DNA of 64,000 nt from JABCPE02 sp963518845. Lineage in GTDB: Bacteria > Bacteroidota > Bacteroidia > Flavobacteriales > Weeksellaceae. Location: positions 89,944 to 153,943 of the forward strand of contig CAUQKV010000001.1 of NCBI GenBank assembly GCA_963518845.1, given 5' to 3'. Under the pieces are notes generated by a model that was given only the letters and a program-made list of their open reading frames with translations, did no database searches and was not told the DNA's origin. The position numbers and the translations under genes are program-made. Shown here in pieces: positions 50,756 through 60,489 of the stretch (the first letter of the stretch is position 1; the number at the start of each line of letters is the position of its first letter).

Positions 50756-52915
50756 TTACACTCTTTCCAATTCATCCGTGCTTATCTGTGTTTTGAAAAG
50801 TCCATAGTTTATCGTGGCTTTATTGGTTTTGGAATCTATCTTTTCTATCGTTCCCGTGCTTGTGCTTCCTATGATTCTCACTCGCTGTCCCACTTTCAGC
50901 CAAAGAGCTCTTTCCCTTCTTTCTCGTTCCTGTAATTTTTCCTGAGTTTCTGTTATGGTCTGTATCACAGATTCTTTTTTCAGCTCCTGCGTTACTTTTC
51001 GTTTTACCACTTTCAGCTTTTCAGCTTCTATTTTCTCTGTATTTTGGTTTTTTCTAAATTTCTCTTGTTCCAAAATTTTGATAAATTCTTTCACAATATC
51101 CTTTCGGGACTTCCCTTTTGCATAATCATCTATGAAACTCTGTATCCTTGTCCCAAATTGTAATTTTCTATGTTCCTCCTCATAGAGCTTCTGAAAATTA
51201 TATAGTTTCTGCTGAAGCTGTTCGTTTAGTTTTTGGAGATTATCTCGTTTGTTTTGGGTAATTTCTCGTTTTTCGGTAAGGTCAGATTTTAGTTTTTCAA
51301 CCTCAAATTTCTCCTGCTGAAGTTTGACAATCGTTTTATCCAAATTCACCACATCTCTTTCTATTTTTTTCTTCGCGGAATGAATGATAAATCTTGGGAT
51401 ATTGTTCTTCTCAGCAACCTCAAAAGTAAAGGAACTTCCTGCCTGACCGACTTCTAGTTTATACATCGGTTCCAGCGTTTCCTCATCAAAGAGCATCGCT
51501 GCATTTTGAGCATGAGGAAGCTGCTCCACTACCAGTTTTATGTTGGTATAATGGGTCGTAATCACTGCAAAACTCTCTTTTTCATAAAAGAATTCCAAAA
51601 ACGCCTCTGCCAGCGCTCCACCAAGCTCAGGGTCTGACCCTGTCCCAAATTCATCAATCAACAATAATGTGTTTTCATCTGCTTCCCGCACTATTCGGCT
51701 CATTTTTTTCAGCCTTGATGAATATGTAGAAAGATGGTTTTCAATGGACTGATTATCACCTATATCCGTCATCAGTTTATCAAAGAAAAACATTTCCGAA
51801 CGCGGATGAACAGGCACCAAAATCCCTGACTGAATCATCAGCTGAAGCAGTCCTAAAGTCTTCAGAGTGATGGACTTACCACCTGCATTAGGCCCTGAAA
51901 TACAGATAATTCTATTTTTCTCCGAAAGCTCCAGCGTCTGAGGAAAAATCTCTTTGTTTTCCTGTGTGTTTCTCAGCCAAAGAAGTGGATGATAGGCATC
52001 GATAAGTTTCAGCGTTTTATGGGTATTGATTTTAGGTAAAACTCCATTGATTTTTTCAGCAAATTTTGCTTTAGCTCTTGTAATATCAAGATTATAGAGA
52101 TATTCCTGATAATCTGACAATTGAAAATGAAATTCAGCAATTTCTGATGTCAGTTTCCTCAAAATCCTATCTACTTCCTTTTTCTGCTCCTCTTCACTTT
52201 CGCGGAGCTGGTGATAATGTCTCACGACGCTGTCAGGCTGGATATATGTGATAGAACCTGTTTTGGAAACTCCTAAAACACGCCCTGAAACTCGTTTTTT
52301 AAATCCTGATTTCACTGCCAAAACCCTTTGGTCTTCTATCGTACTTTCGCGGATTTCATCAAGGAAATCCTGCTGGGCATAGTGGTTTAGGGATTTATTA
52401 AAGTTTTCTTGAATATTTTTTTTAGCAATAGAAATGCTTTCGCGAATTTCCTTCAAAAGTGGCGATGCCTCATTTTTAACTTCTCCAAAACGATTGAAAA
52501 CCGCCGAAATTTTATCTATAATCTCTTTTCTAAATTCCAGTCCTTTAATTTCCTCTTCTAAATTCGGGAAGTTTTCAGAGAATTTCGGGAAAAATGATTG
52601 CAACTTTCCTATTTGCTCGGTAATTTTTCGGATTCTCAAAAAAGCCGATGCTTCTAGTCTAAAATTCTCTATAAGCATCAATTTCAGAGGCTCTTCTATA
52701 TCTTCATATTCATCAAAGGGAATGTAATTTTCACTCTCATAGGAAGACAAATATTCTGAAGTTTTTTTCAGCAAAAATTCCGCTTCTTTTTGTGGAAGCG
52801 GCTTTATATTTGATATTTTTTCGGCTACTCTCGGTGAGTACGCATAGGGTGTAATTTCCTCCAATAATTTAGGAAATTCCAGCTCGTTCAAATGGTCTTG
52901 TAAAATCTGCACCAT
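50756..52915 (-). CDS. mutS2: MutS2-family ATPase without Smr domain
   Basis: 719 residues. MutS-type ATPase: Walker A GPNAGGKS (341-348), the LLIDEFGTGSDPELGGALAEA Walker B/signature region (read in pieces), and the VVEQLPHAQNAAMLFDEETL stretch. A long coiled coil (residues about 510-650) follows. The C-terminus ends in a small KOW-like segment (VRIIGSTSTGTIEKID), and the Smr nuclease domain that MutS2 of Bacillus or Thermus carries is absent. Recombination suppression or ribosome-rescue roles are known for full-length family members; the Smr-less form may act differently. Confidence 0.92.
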   Translation of the reverse strand: MVQILQDHLNELEFPKLLEEITPYAYSPRVAEKISNIKPLPQKEAEFLLKKTSEYLSSYESENYIPFDEYEDIEEPLKLMLIENFRLEASAFLRIRKITEQIGKLQSFFPKFSENFPNLEEEIKGLEFRKEIIDKISAVFNRFGEVKNEASPLLKEIRESISIAKKNIQENFNKSLNHYAQQDFLDEIRESTIEDQRVLAVKSGFKKRVSGRVLGVSKTGSITYIQPDSVVRHYHQLRESEEEQKKEVDRILRKLTSEIAEFHFQLSDYQEYLYNLDITRAKAKFAEKINGVLPKINTHKTLKLIDAYHPLLWLRNTQENKEIFPQTLELSEKNRIICISGPNAGGKSITLKTLGLLQLMIQSGILVPVHPRSEMFFFDKLMTDIGDNQSIENHLSTYSSRLKKMSRIVREADENTLLLIDEFGTGSDPELGGALAEAFLEFFYEKESFAVITTHYTNIKLVVEQLPHAQNAAMLFDEETLEPMYKLEVGQAGSSFTFEVAEKNNIPRFIIHSAKKKIERDVVNLDKTIVKLQQEKFEVEKLKSDLTEKREITQNKRDNLQKLNEQLQQKLYNFQKLYEEEHRKLQFGTRIQSFIDDYAKGKSRKDIVKEFIKILEQEKFRKNQNTEKIEAEKLKVVKRKVTQELKKESVIQTITETQEKLQERERRERALWLKVGQRVRIIGSTSTGTIEKIDSKTNKATINYGLFKTQISTDELERV

Positions 52916-52937
52916 GCAAAAGTAACATTTTTAATTT

Positions 52938-54302
52938 TTATTTTAAAGATTTTTCATAAGCTTCCCAGCCTATTTTTCTGTAACTTTTTGAAGCTTTTTC
53001 AGCATCTTCTGCCTGATAAACTCCACGCCCCACGATGATAAAATCCGTATGCAGATTGAGGAAAACATAGTCTGGCATATTATACTGCTGTCCCTTGTCA
53101 TCGCCAACCTGTTCTAAACTAATCCCTGGAGTAAAAAGCAACATCTCCTTGCTTATTTTTCTCTGCGCCACGCAGCCCATTATATTAGGTTGATTTTCAA
53201 CAACTTTAAGTCCTTCCTCTTGGTAATGAGCATCTGTAAGTGTTCCTTCACAAGACATCCCCAAAATCGCTATAATTCCCACATTTTTAAAACATTCCAA
53301 AGATTTCTTCCCTGCTATAAGATGTGATGTCACCATATCCGCCCATTTTGAGATTTGATAAATTCCTTTTGAGAACTGTAATTCCTGCGTGCTGCCTATA
53401 TCCGCAAATTTTCTATCCTCCATCAATAGAAAATTATGCTTCCTCGCCAAATCTACCAGCGGAAGAATGGTCTTATCATGGTCAAAATCTTTTATAATAT
53501 CTATGTGTGTTTTTAGGGCAACTATCTGCGACCCTACTTTCTCCGCTAAATTTAGTAACTCACTGGTAGTCATCACATCCGCAGAGACAATCAGATTAGA
53601 TTTTTTATCAACTGCTATTTGCAAAAGTTTTTGGGCTGTGGGATGCTTTACTACTTCTAATTTCTGCTCGTAAGAAAGTCTTTTTTCTTCCTTAAATTTC
53701 ACCTGCTTCCCTGCCAAAAAATCGTGAATTGCAGCAACCTGCTCCGCATCTATTTCTCCTGCTTCATGTAAGATTTTCACGACTTCTGTGATTGTGAATA
53801 GTGTATGAACTCTGTATCCCTTCTGCTCCAAAAGCTCTTTTCCGCCCTGCTGTCTATCCAAAACCACCACTATATCAGACACTTTCAAGCCTTCTTTTTC
53901 CACTTCTGCTATTGTTTCCAAGAGGGATTTTCCAGATGTAATCACATCTTCCACCAAGAGGCAGGATTGTCCTTGTTTATAGATACCTTCTATCAGTTTT
54001 TTCGTTCCATAACCTTTGGCTTCTTTTCGCTTCATTATCAATGGAATCTCTGATAATAGGGACATCACAGTCGCCATGGGAAGTGCAGCATAGGGAACTC
54101 CACAAATCAAATCCAGTTTATTATCCTTAGGCAAAATTTCTAAAAGATGCTCTGCTAGTTTCTTTAAGATTTTAGGGTCTGATGCCAGCGGACGCAAATC
54201 CACATAAAAAGGGCTTTCTATTCCACTTTTTAGGGTAAATTTCCCGAATTTAATGATTTCTAATTTGTAAGATTCTAAAAAGAATTTGTTTTTGGATTCC
54301 AT
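52938..54302 (-). CDS. Bifunctional orotate phosphoribosyltransferase / OMP decarboxylase
   Basis: 454 residues carrying the last two steps of UMP synthesis in one chain. Residues 1-205 are OPRT (PFYVDLRPLASDP, PRPP loop LLVEDVITSGKSL at 115-127). Residues about 215-454 are OMPDC (DVMTTSELL, MEDRKFADIG at 294-303, GIIAILGMSCEGTL, DFIIVGRGVY). The order OPRT then OMPDC is that of eukaryotic UMP synthase, and the decarboxylase is of the same DRKFADIG type. It is near ftsK but divergent from it. Confidence 0.94.
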   Translation of the reverse strand: MESKNKFFLESYKLEIIKFGKFTLKSGIESPFYVDLRPLASDPKILKKLAEHLLEILPKDNKLDLICGVPYAALPMATVMSLLSEIPLIMKRKEAKGYGTKKLIEGIYKQGQSCLLVEDVITSGKSLLETIAEVEKEGLKVSDIVVVLDRQQGGKELLEQKGYRVHTLFTITEVVKILHEAGEIDAEQVAAIHDFLAGKQVKFKEEKRLSYEQKLEVVKHPTAQKLLQIAVDKKSNLIVSADVMTTSELLNLAEKVGSQIVALKTHIDIIKDFDHDKTILPLVDLARKHNFLLMEDRKFADIGSTQELQFSKGIYQISKWADMVTSHLIAGKKSLECFKNVGIIAILGMSCEGTLTDAHYQEEGLKVVENQPNIMGCVAQRKISKEMLLFTPGISLEQVGDDKGQQYNMPDYVFLNLHTDFIIVGRGVYQAEDAEKASKSYRKIGWEAYEKSLK

Positions 54303-54372
54303 GAGATTAATTTTTCACAAAGTTAAATAAACTTGGCTACTTTTTTTTATTCATTTTTATACAATTTATTAT

Positions 54373-54380
54373 TAAATTTG
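54373..54380 (+). promoter_or_regulatory. -7 element TAAATTTG of ftsK
   Basis: TAAATTTGCG on + 15 bp before the ftsK ATG at 54396 matches TAnnTTTG; no TTG at proper distance. Confidence 0.5.
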
Positions 54381-54395
54381 CGACTTATTCTTTTT

Positions 54396-56876
54396 ATGAA
54401 AAATAATACCACACCTACAAAAAAATTCCGAAAACCAAGAATAGCACTTGGTTTCACACTTATATTTCTGTCAGTAATACTCATTATTTCCTTCATTTCT
54501 TACCTAATGAGCTGGAGAGAAAACCAAAGCCAAATAGGGAATTTCCTAGACAAGGAAATCAAATCCACCAATATTTTTGGCAAAATGGGCGACTGGCTGG
54601 GAAATGTTTTTATATTCGAAAGCGTGGGAATTTCTGCGTTTATCGTTGCTTTCCTGCTTTTTGTTTTCGGAACTTTGATTTTAGGAATAAAACTATTCAA
54701 ACCATGGAAAACTATTTCCCATAGTTTTTTCTTTTTGGCGTGGCTGCCTGTGTTCATAGGAGCTGTCACTAAAGGAAATGGTATTCTAAGCGGTGTTTTC
54801 GGCTATCAGATTTATGATTATGGTTCCAGCATTATAGGGAGTTTTGGGCTTTGGACTTGTATTATTTTAAGTTTTGCCTTGTATTTCATTTTGGAGTTTA
54901 ATATCAGTTTGAGCAATATCACTGATAAAGTCTCTACTGTGAAAGAAAAAATCCAATCCATAAAAGATGATATCCAAGAGGAAATCCAAGAAATGCAAGG
55001 GACACAAGAAAAAGATGAAGATGAAGAAGAAAGCATAAACACCAATGCTGTTTCTGTTGCCGAACCTGTCATCGAAAACAATGCAAAAGAAAACCCTACC
55101 GCTGAAACTGAAAAGGCAGAAACAGAAGTAACTGAACCTACAAAAGCCTCAACCATCAGTGTGGAAATAGATGATGAGTTTTTAGAAAAAAAGGAAGAAT
55201 CTTCATCTAATGAAAAACCTGAAAATGAAACTGATACAGAAATCATCACAGATAACGAACCTAAAAAAGATAATGATATCGAGATTACCATAGAGCCTTC
55301 ACCTGCTGCTAACATCATCACAGACCCAGACAAAAAAGCTGATGAACTAGTAGAAAAGCACGGTCTCTATGACCAAAGACTTGATTTGGCTAATTTCCAG
55401 ATGCCTAGTCTTGATTTGCTAAAAGATTATGGCAACGAAGAAATTACCATCAACAGAGAGGAACTAGAACAAAACAAAAACAAAATCGTAGAGGTTCTAA
55501 AAAATTTCAATGTCGGTGTTTCTAAAATTAAAGCGACCATAGGCCCTACGGTGACACTTTACGAGATTGTCCCTGAATCTGGAACTCGTATTGCCACCAT
55601 TAAAAGGCTTCAAGATGACATCGCACTAAACCTTTCTGCACTGGGTATCAGGATAATAGCTCCTATCCCTGGGAAAGGAACCGTAGGGATAGAAGTTCCG
55701 CGACAGACTCCAGCGATGGTATCTATGCGTTCTGCTCTACAAGCGTCTAACATCCACTCCACAGACATGGATCTACCCGTAGTCTTTGGGAAAACTATCT
55801 CCAATGAAATCTTCATGGCGGACCTTTCCAAAATGCCTCACCTACTGATAGCGGGAGCTACAGGACAGGGTAAATCCGTGGGTATCAATGCGATATTAAC
55901 TTCGCTACTTTATAAAAAACACCCTAGCGAACTGAAATTTGTAATGGTAGACCCTAAAAAAGTGGAGCTTTCTATCTATTCTAAAATCGAACGACACTAT
56001 TTAGCTAAACTCCCTGACACGGACAAAGCTATATTAACAGACAACTCAAAGGTTATCAATACATTAAACTCGCTTTGTATTGAAATGGATAACCGCTACA
56101 AGCTTTTGGAAGAAGCTTTTTGTAGAAACCTAAAAGAATACAATAAAAAATTCAAGGAAAGAAAATTAAACCCTGAAAACGGGCATCGCTACCTGCCGTA
56201 CATCGTGCTGGTAGTGGATGAATTTGCGGACTTAATCATGACCGCTGGTAAAGAAGTGGAACACCCTATCGCCCGTCTAGCACAGCTTGCCAGAGCTGTT
56301 GGCATCCACCTCATCATCGCTACACAGAGACCTTCTGTAAATGTCATCACAGGGATGATTAAAGCCAATTTCCCTGCCAGAGTGGCTTTCCGAGTTATGT
56401 CCAATGTAGATTCTAGAACAATCTTGGACAGCACAGGCGCTGACCAGCTGATAGGAAAAGGTGACATGCTGTATTCTAATGGAAATGACATGATTAGAAT
56501 ACAGTGCGCCTTCATAGACACGCCTGAGGTGGAAAAAGTGGTCACTTTCATCGGTGAGCAAAAAGGCTATCCAAACGCCTACGAACTCCCTGAATATGTG
56601 GGCGAAAATGAAAGTGCTAGTTCAGGAAATTTTGATGCAAATGAGAAGGATGCTCTATTTGAAGAGGCTGCTAGAATCGTAGTAAATACACAGCAGGGCT
56701 CTACTTCCATGCTACAAAGACAGCTAAAACTGGGCTACAACCGCGCAGGGCGAATCATGGATCAACTGGAAAATGCAGGAGTAGTGGGAAGTTTCAACGG
56801 AGCGAAGGCTAGAGAAGTGCTGATTTCTGATATTCAGCATTTGGAACAGTTTTTGGAGAGCCTTAGAAACAATTAA
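54396..56876 (+). CDS. ftsK: DNA translocase FtsK
   Basis: Septal DNA pump for chromosome segregation. At 826 residues: N-terminal TM helices (LGFTLIFLSVILIISFISYLM and three or four more), an acidic Glu/Thr/Ser linker (about 200-305), and the motor with Walker A GATGQGKS (487-494) and Walker B IVLVVDEFADLI. A C-terminal gamma winged helix (RQLKLGYNRAGRIMDQLE) recognises polar DNA sequences. Start is the ATG at 54396; the frame extends 21 codons upstream across the promoter. It is followed by the lolA-like and lptF/G genes. Confidence 0.97.
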   Translation: MKNNTTPTKKFRKPRIALGFTLIFLSVILIISFISYLMSWRENQSQIGNFLDKEIKSTNIFGKMGDWLGNVFIFESVGISAFIVAFLLFVFGTLILGIKLFKPWKTISHSFFFLAWLPVFIGAVTKGNGILSGVFGYQIYDYGSSIIGSFGLWTCIILSFALYFILEFNISLSNITDKVSTVKEKIQSIKDDIQEEIQEMQGTQEKDEDEEESINTNAVSVAEPVIENNAKENPTAETEKAETEVTEPTKASTISVEIDDEFLEKKEESSSNEKPENETDTEIITDNEPKKDNDIEITIEPSPAANIITDPDKKADELVEKHGLYDQRLDLANFQMPSLDLLKDYGNEEITINREELEQNKNKIVEVLKNFNVGVSKIKATIGPTVTLYEIVPESGTRIATIKRLQDDIALNLSALGIRIIAPIPGKGTVGIEVPRQTPAMVSMRSALQASNIHSTDMDLPVVFGKTISNEIFMADLSKMPHLLIAGATGQGKSVGINAILTSLLYKKHPSELKFVMVDPKKVELSIYSKIERHYLAKLPDTDKAILTDNSKVINTLNSLCIEMDNRYKLLEEAFCRNLKEYNKKFKERKLNPENGHRYLPYIVLVVDEFADLIMTAGKEVEHPIARLAQLARAVGIHLIIATQRPSVNVITGMIKANFPARVAFRVMSNVDSRTILDSTGADQLIGKGDMLYSNGNDMIRIQCAFIDTPEVEKVVTFIGEQKGYPNAYELPEYVGENESASSGNFDANEKDALFEEAARIVVNTQQGSTSMLQRQLKLGYNRAGRIMDQLENAGVVGSFNGAKAREVLISDIQHLEQFLESLRNN

Positions 56877-56895
56877 TTTCATTAAATTTAAAATT

Positions 56896-57525
56896 ATGAC
56901 TTTTTTCAAAAAAACTTTACTTATATTATCTTTAGGAATCGTAAGTCTGGCTGCTGCTCAAAAAGTAGATACCAAAGCCAAAAACATACTGGACGAAACC
57001 TCAGCCAATTATAAATCCAAAAGCACGATGTATTTCAAATTCGTGTATGGAATGGGAAGCAACGGGAAGGTTTCTAAAAATCAAACAGGTATTTTCTACG
57101 CTTCAAAGAATAAATACAAACTCAAAATAATGGGTAATGAGCAGATATTTGATGGAAATAAAGTATACAACATCAATGCTGAAGACATGGAAGTTACCAT
57201 CGCAAAACCAAACGGATCTGAGGCGATGCTCTCTCCTATCAATTATCTAGATTCTTACAAGAAAGATTACAACATAAGCTATACAGGAAATAAAAACAAT
57301 CTAGAAGTCATAAAACTTACGCCTACAAAAAAGAATGGCATCAAGCATGTTTTCCTGCATATCAATAAAGCAAAAAAACAAATAGAAAAAATAGAGCAAT
57401 ACGCTGATAACAACGATATTACAACGATAAGCATCAGCCAGTATAAAGAAAACTTAAAAGTAGAACCATCCACTTTTAGTTTTAATAAAAACCTTTATAA
57501 AAACTATCTAATCACAGAGTTATAA
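56896..57525 (+). CDS. LolA-like outer-membrane lipoprotein carrier
   Basis: 209 residues with a signal peptide (LSLGIVSLAAAQ). The pattern AKNILDETSANYKSKSTMYFKF, TGIFYASKNKYKLKI and a series of beta strands matches the LolA/LolB-like half-barrel of Bacteroidota, which shuttles lipoproteins across the periplasm. The direct assignment as LolA is family-based. It starts 19 bp after ftsK and overlaps the permease gene by 1 bp, so the three are co-transcribed. Confidence 0.88.
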   Translation: MTFFKKTLLILSLGIVSLAAAQKVDTKAKNILDETSANYKSKSTMYFKFVYGMGSNGKVSKNQTGIFYASKNKYKLKIMGNEQIFDGNKVYNINAEDMEVTIAKPNGSEAMLSPINYLDSYKKDYNISYTGNKNNLEVIKLTPTKKNGIKHVFLHINKAKKQIEKIEQYADNNDITTISISQYKENLKVEPSTFSFNKNLYKNYLITEL

Positions 57526-58988
57526 TGTTAAAAAAACTAGATTTATACATTATAAAAACCTTTTTAGGTCCTTTCGTATTCATTTTCAGTATTTTATTCT
57601 TCATTTTCATGGTGAATATCATCTGGATACAGATGTTTAACCTTGGAGGTAAAGGACTGACAACATGGGAACTGACCAAACTTTTCTACTACCTGAGCGT
57701 GGGAGTCATAAAGATGGTGCTCCCGCTCACTGTACTACTCGCCTCCATCATGGCTTTCGGAGGTTTTGGAGAGCGCTATGAACTTGCTGCCATGAAGGCT
57801 GCTGGAGCTCCTTTAATCAGAATCATAAGACCTTTGTTTCTTACAAGTTTAGTTCTGGCTTTTATTTTATTTTTGTTTTCTAACTTCGTGATTCCTGATT
57901 TTCAGCGAAAAGCGAAAAATATGCTGTATAACATCGTTTCCTCCAAACCGGCGCTGAATTTCACACCTGGGCAGTTTATCAATTCACTCCCTGGGACAAC
58001 CATTAAATTTGATAGGCTTTATGGAGAAAATGATGAATTGATAGAGGGCGTTTTCATTAACAAAACCGCCAGTAGTTTTGATGACCAAAGAACCATCATC
58101 GCTAAAAGAGGAAAAATAGTTTCCAAACAAGGGAGCAACTATCTAAGAATGGTGCTTTATGATGGGTATATTTTTGAAGATAATCTCGCTAAACCCAACT
58201 TTCAAGACCGTTTCAGACAGGAAAATCAGACCATTAAGTTTGATTCTTTGGTGTCTCATTTTGACATCAGTGAGCTTCTTGACAAGGCTATCGAGAGCGA
58301 AAAAATAACAGACAGCTATGAGTTCCAGAACTATGCACAGCTCAACTCTACTGTAGACCTCGTAAAAGCTGAAAAACAAAAAAGATACTCTGAAATTTCT
58401 TCGGATTTAGTTTCTCAGAGTAGTTCTTTTATAGAAATTTTGGATAAAAACAAAGACAAAAATAAAGATAAAAAAACACAGGCGCCATTTAGTTTAGATT
58501 CTATAAACCAAGACAAAAAGCTGGAAATACTCTTCAATGCACATGAGAAAATAGACCTCATCCAAAAAAACATTGAAACAAAAAAAGAAGAAATACTCTC
58601 ACATGCCAAACTTTATGCAAAAGTAGTAATGCATCAGCAGCAGATTTTGGCGTATTCGGTGATGAGTGTTTTATTCCTGCTGATAGGAACTAGCCTCGGT
58701 TCTATCGTAAGAAAGGGCGGAATAGGAATGCCAATTCTACTTTCCATCATCATATTCATCATATTTTTCGTTCTCAATATTTCTGCTGAAAACATGGCTT
58801 GGAAGGGTGAAATGGACCCATATATCGCCGCTTGGCTGCCGAATTTTATATTCCTGCCTTTCAGTATTTGGATAACTTACAAAGCCAATACAGACTCACA
58901 AATCCTAGATGTAGAGAAATACAAATCTTGGGTAATGCCTTTGATAAAGAGATTTTCAAAGCATAAAGAGCATAAACGATACCAATAA
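57525..58988 (+). CDS. LptF/LptG-family permease
   Basis: 487-residue inner-membrane subunit of the LPS exporter. N-terminal TM helices around LDLYIIKTFLGPFVFIFS, the coupling-helix region GGFGERYELAAMKAAG, a large periplasmic domain (about 130-350, with a Lys/Asp-rich linker DKNKDKNKDKK) and C-terminal helices (LLIGTSLGSIVRKGGIGMPI, IIFIIFFVLNISAENMAW). I cannot tell LptF from LptG. The partner permease and LptB are not in this window. It overlaps the lolA-like gene by 1 bp. Confidence 0.92.
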   Translation: MLKKLDLYIIKTFLGPFVFIFSILFFIFMVNIIWIQMFNLGGKGLTTWELTKLFYYLSVGVIKMVLPLTVLLASIMAFGGFGERYELAAMKAAGAPLIRIIRPLFLTSLVLAFILFLFSNFVIPDFQRKAKNMLYNIVSSKPALNFTPGQFINSLPGTTIKFDRLYGENDELIEGVFINKTASSFDDQRTIIAKRGKIVSKQGSNYLRMVLYDGYIFEDNLAKPNFQDRFRQENQTIKFDSLVSHFDISELLDKAIESEKITDSYEFQNYAQLNSTVDLVKAEKQKRYSEISSDLVSQSSSFIEILDKNKDKNKDKKTQAPFSLDSINQDKKLEILFNAHEKIDLIQKNIETKKEEILSHAKLYAKVVMHQQQILAYSVMSVLFLLIGTSLGSIVRKGGIGMPILLSIIIFIIFFVLNISAENMAWKGEMDPYIAAWLPNFIFLPFSIWITYKANTDSQILDVEKYKSWVMPLIKRFSKHKEHKRYQ

Positions 58989-59047
58989 TTTTTTTTCAAT
59001 AAAAAGTAAAAATTCTATTTATTGAAAGAAATAAAAATAATAAATTC

Positions 59048-60433
59048 ATGAAATTAGTTTTTTTACTTTTATTATTTCTTTCAGGCAGTATGTTTCCTGC
59101 TCAAGATATGGCTCGTGTAAAGCATATATATGAAGATTTTCAGATAATGGCAAGCGGTGTGGATTTCCGAGGAATGAGCCACCGCAAGTTCGCATCAAAG
59201 TGGAAGGAGCAATATTCTTCAATTAAGGAAAGTAATCTTGTAGATATACTCATTGTCCAAGACAAAAAAACTAAAAAATATGGATATGTAACCTTTGATA
59301 ATAAGAAAGTAACGCCCATAGAGTATGATGATGCCCAAGGCTTTGGCTATCCTGAAAAAATTGCTTGGGTAAAGAAAAACAATAAGTGGGGTGGTATCAA
59401 TCTCAAAGGAGAAAATGTCATCCCTTTTCTTTATGAAGAAGTGCAGGAATTCAGCTCTTCAAGGGCTTTAGTAAAATTCAAGGGACAGTGGGGTTTTGTC
59501 GATAAAGATGGCAAAATGCTCATTCCTGCAGAATACGAAGAAGCTGAATCCTTCCATTACAATACTGACTACACCAAAGCCAAGAAAAATGGACTGTGGG
59601 GATTTATTAATAAAGATGGTAAAACGCTCATTCCCTTTGAGTATGATGTTATCCGCACAGATGATTATTATCCAAAACCCAAAGATAAAATAAGGGCTGT
59701 AAAAAATGGCAAAATGGGTGTCATTGACTGGGATAACAAGATCATCATTCCCTTTATATATGCCAATATACTTCCAGCTACAGAAGGTATCCATGTAGTG
59801 TTTAAAGATGGAAAAATAGGCTACATAAAAGAAACAGGAGAAATACTCGTTTCTCCGAAGTATGAAACCATGTGGCTTATTTTTCATCACTATGTGAGCC
59901 GATTTGAAAAGGGTACTGCTTTGGTGAAACTCAATGACAAATTTGGGTTTATCAATACCCAAGGAGAAGAAATAATTCCTTGTAAATATGAAGCTGTTAA
60001 GGGATCTTATTTCAGAGAAGGAATAATCCCTGTGCGGTATAATGGTAAATGGGGCTACATCAACCAGAAAAATGAAATAATAGCTCCCTTTGTGTATGAT
60101 GAAGCGGAGTATTTTTCTAATTCTTTTTCTGACGATTCTTTTGAAAATGGCTTTGCGAAAGTAAGGCGTGGAGATAAATGGGGCTACATCAATACCCAAG
60201 GTAAGGAGGTGATTCCTGTAATATATGACAAATTAGGAAATTATATTTTCAAGGGGCTTTGTGAAGCAAAACGCGATGAAAAGTGGGGCTTTGTAAATAC
60301 AGAAGGCAAGGAAGTAATTCCTATTATATACGACTGGGTCAATCTTTTTAATAGCTGTGGAGGTTCTATAGAAGCGCATCTTGGCAAAAAGAAATTCTAC
60401 ATGGACTTGCAGGGAAATCCGAAAAAAGAGTGA
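59048..60433 (+). CDS. WG-repeat protein, secreted
   Basis: 461 residues with a signal peptide (LLLLFLSGSMFPAQ). The rest holds about ten WG repeats of roughly 35-45 residues, each with a W/G-[FY] motif and VIPxxYD (KWGGINLKGENVIPFLYEE, QWGFVDKDGKMLIPAEYEE, KWGYINTQGKEVIPVIYDK). WG repeats fold as a beta structure, usually as binding surfaces in secreted or toxin-related proteins. It follows the lptF/G gene in the same direction with a 59-bp gap and precedes the small-gene array. Its exact role is unknown. Confidence 0.9.
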   Translation: MKLVFLLLLFLSGSMFPAQDMARVKHIYEDFQIMASGVDFRGMSHRKFASKWKEQYSSIKESNLVDILIVQDKKTKKYGYVTFDNKKVTPIEYDDAQGFGYPEKIAWVKKNNKWGGINLKGENVIPFLYEEVQEFSSSRALVKFKGQWGFVDKDGKMLIPAEYEEAESFHYNTDYTKAKKNGLWGFINKDGKTLIPFEYDVIRTDDYYPKPKDKIRAVKNGKMGVIDWDNKIIIPFIYANILPATEGIHVVFKDGKIGYIKETGEILVSPKYETMWLIFHHYVSRFEKGTALVKLNDKFGFINTQGEEIIPCKYEAVKGSYFREGIIPVRYNGKWGYINQKNEIIAPFVYDEAEYFSNSFSDDSFENGFAKVRRGDKWGYINTQGKEVIPVIYDKLGNYIFKGLCEAKRDEKWGFVNTEGKEVIPIIYDWVNLFNSCGGSIEAHLGKKKFYMDLQGNPKKE

Positions 60434-60489
60434 ATTTATCTTTAATGTTAAAAACAACAAAACCAGATAAACTACAAAAAGATAACAAT

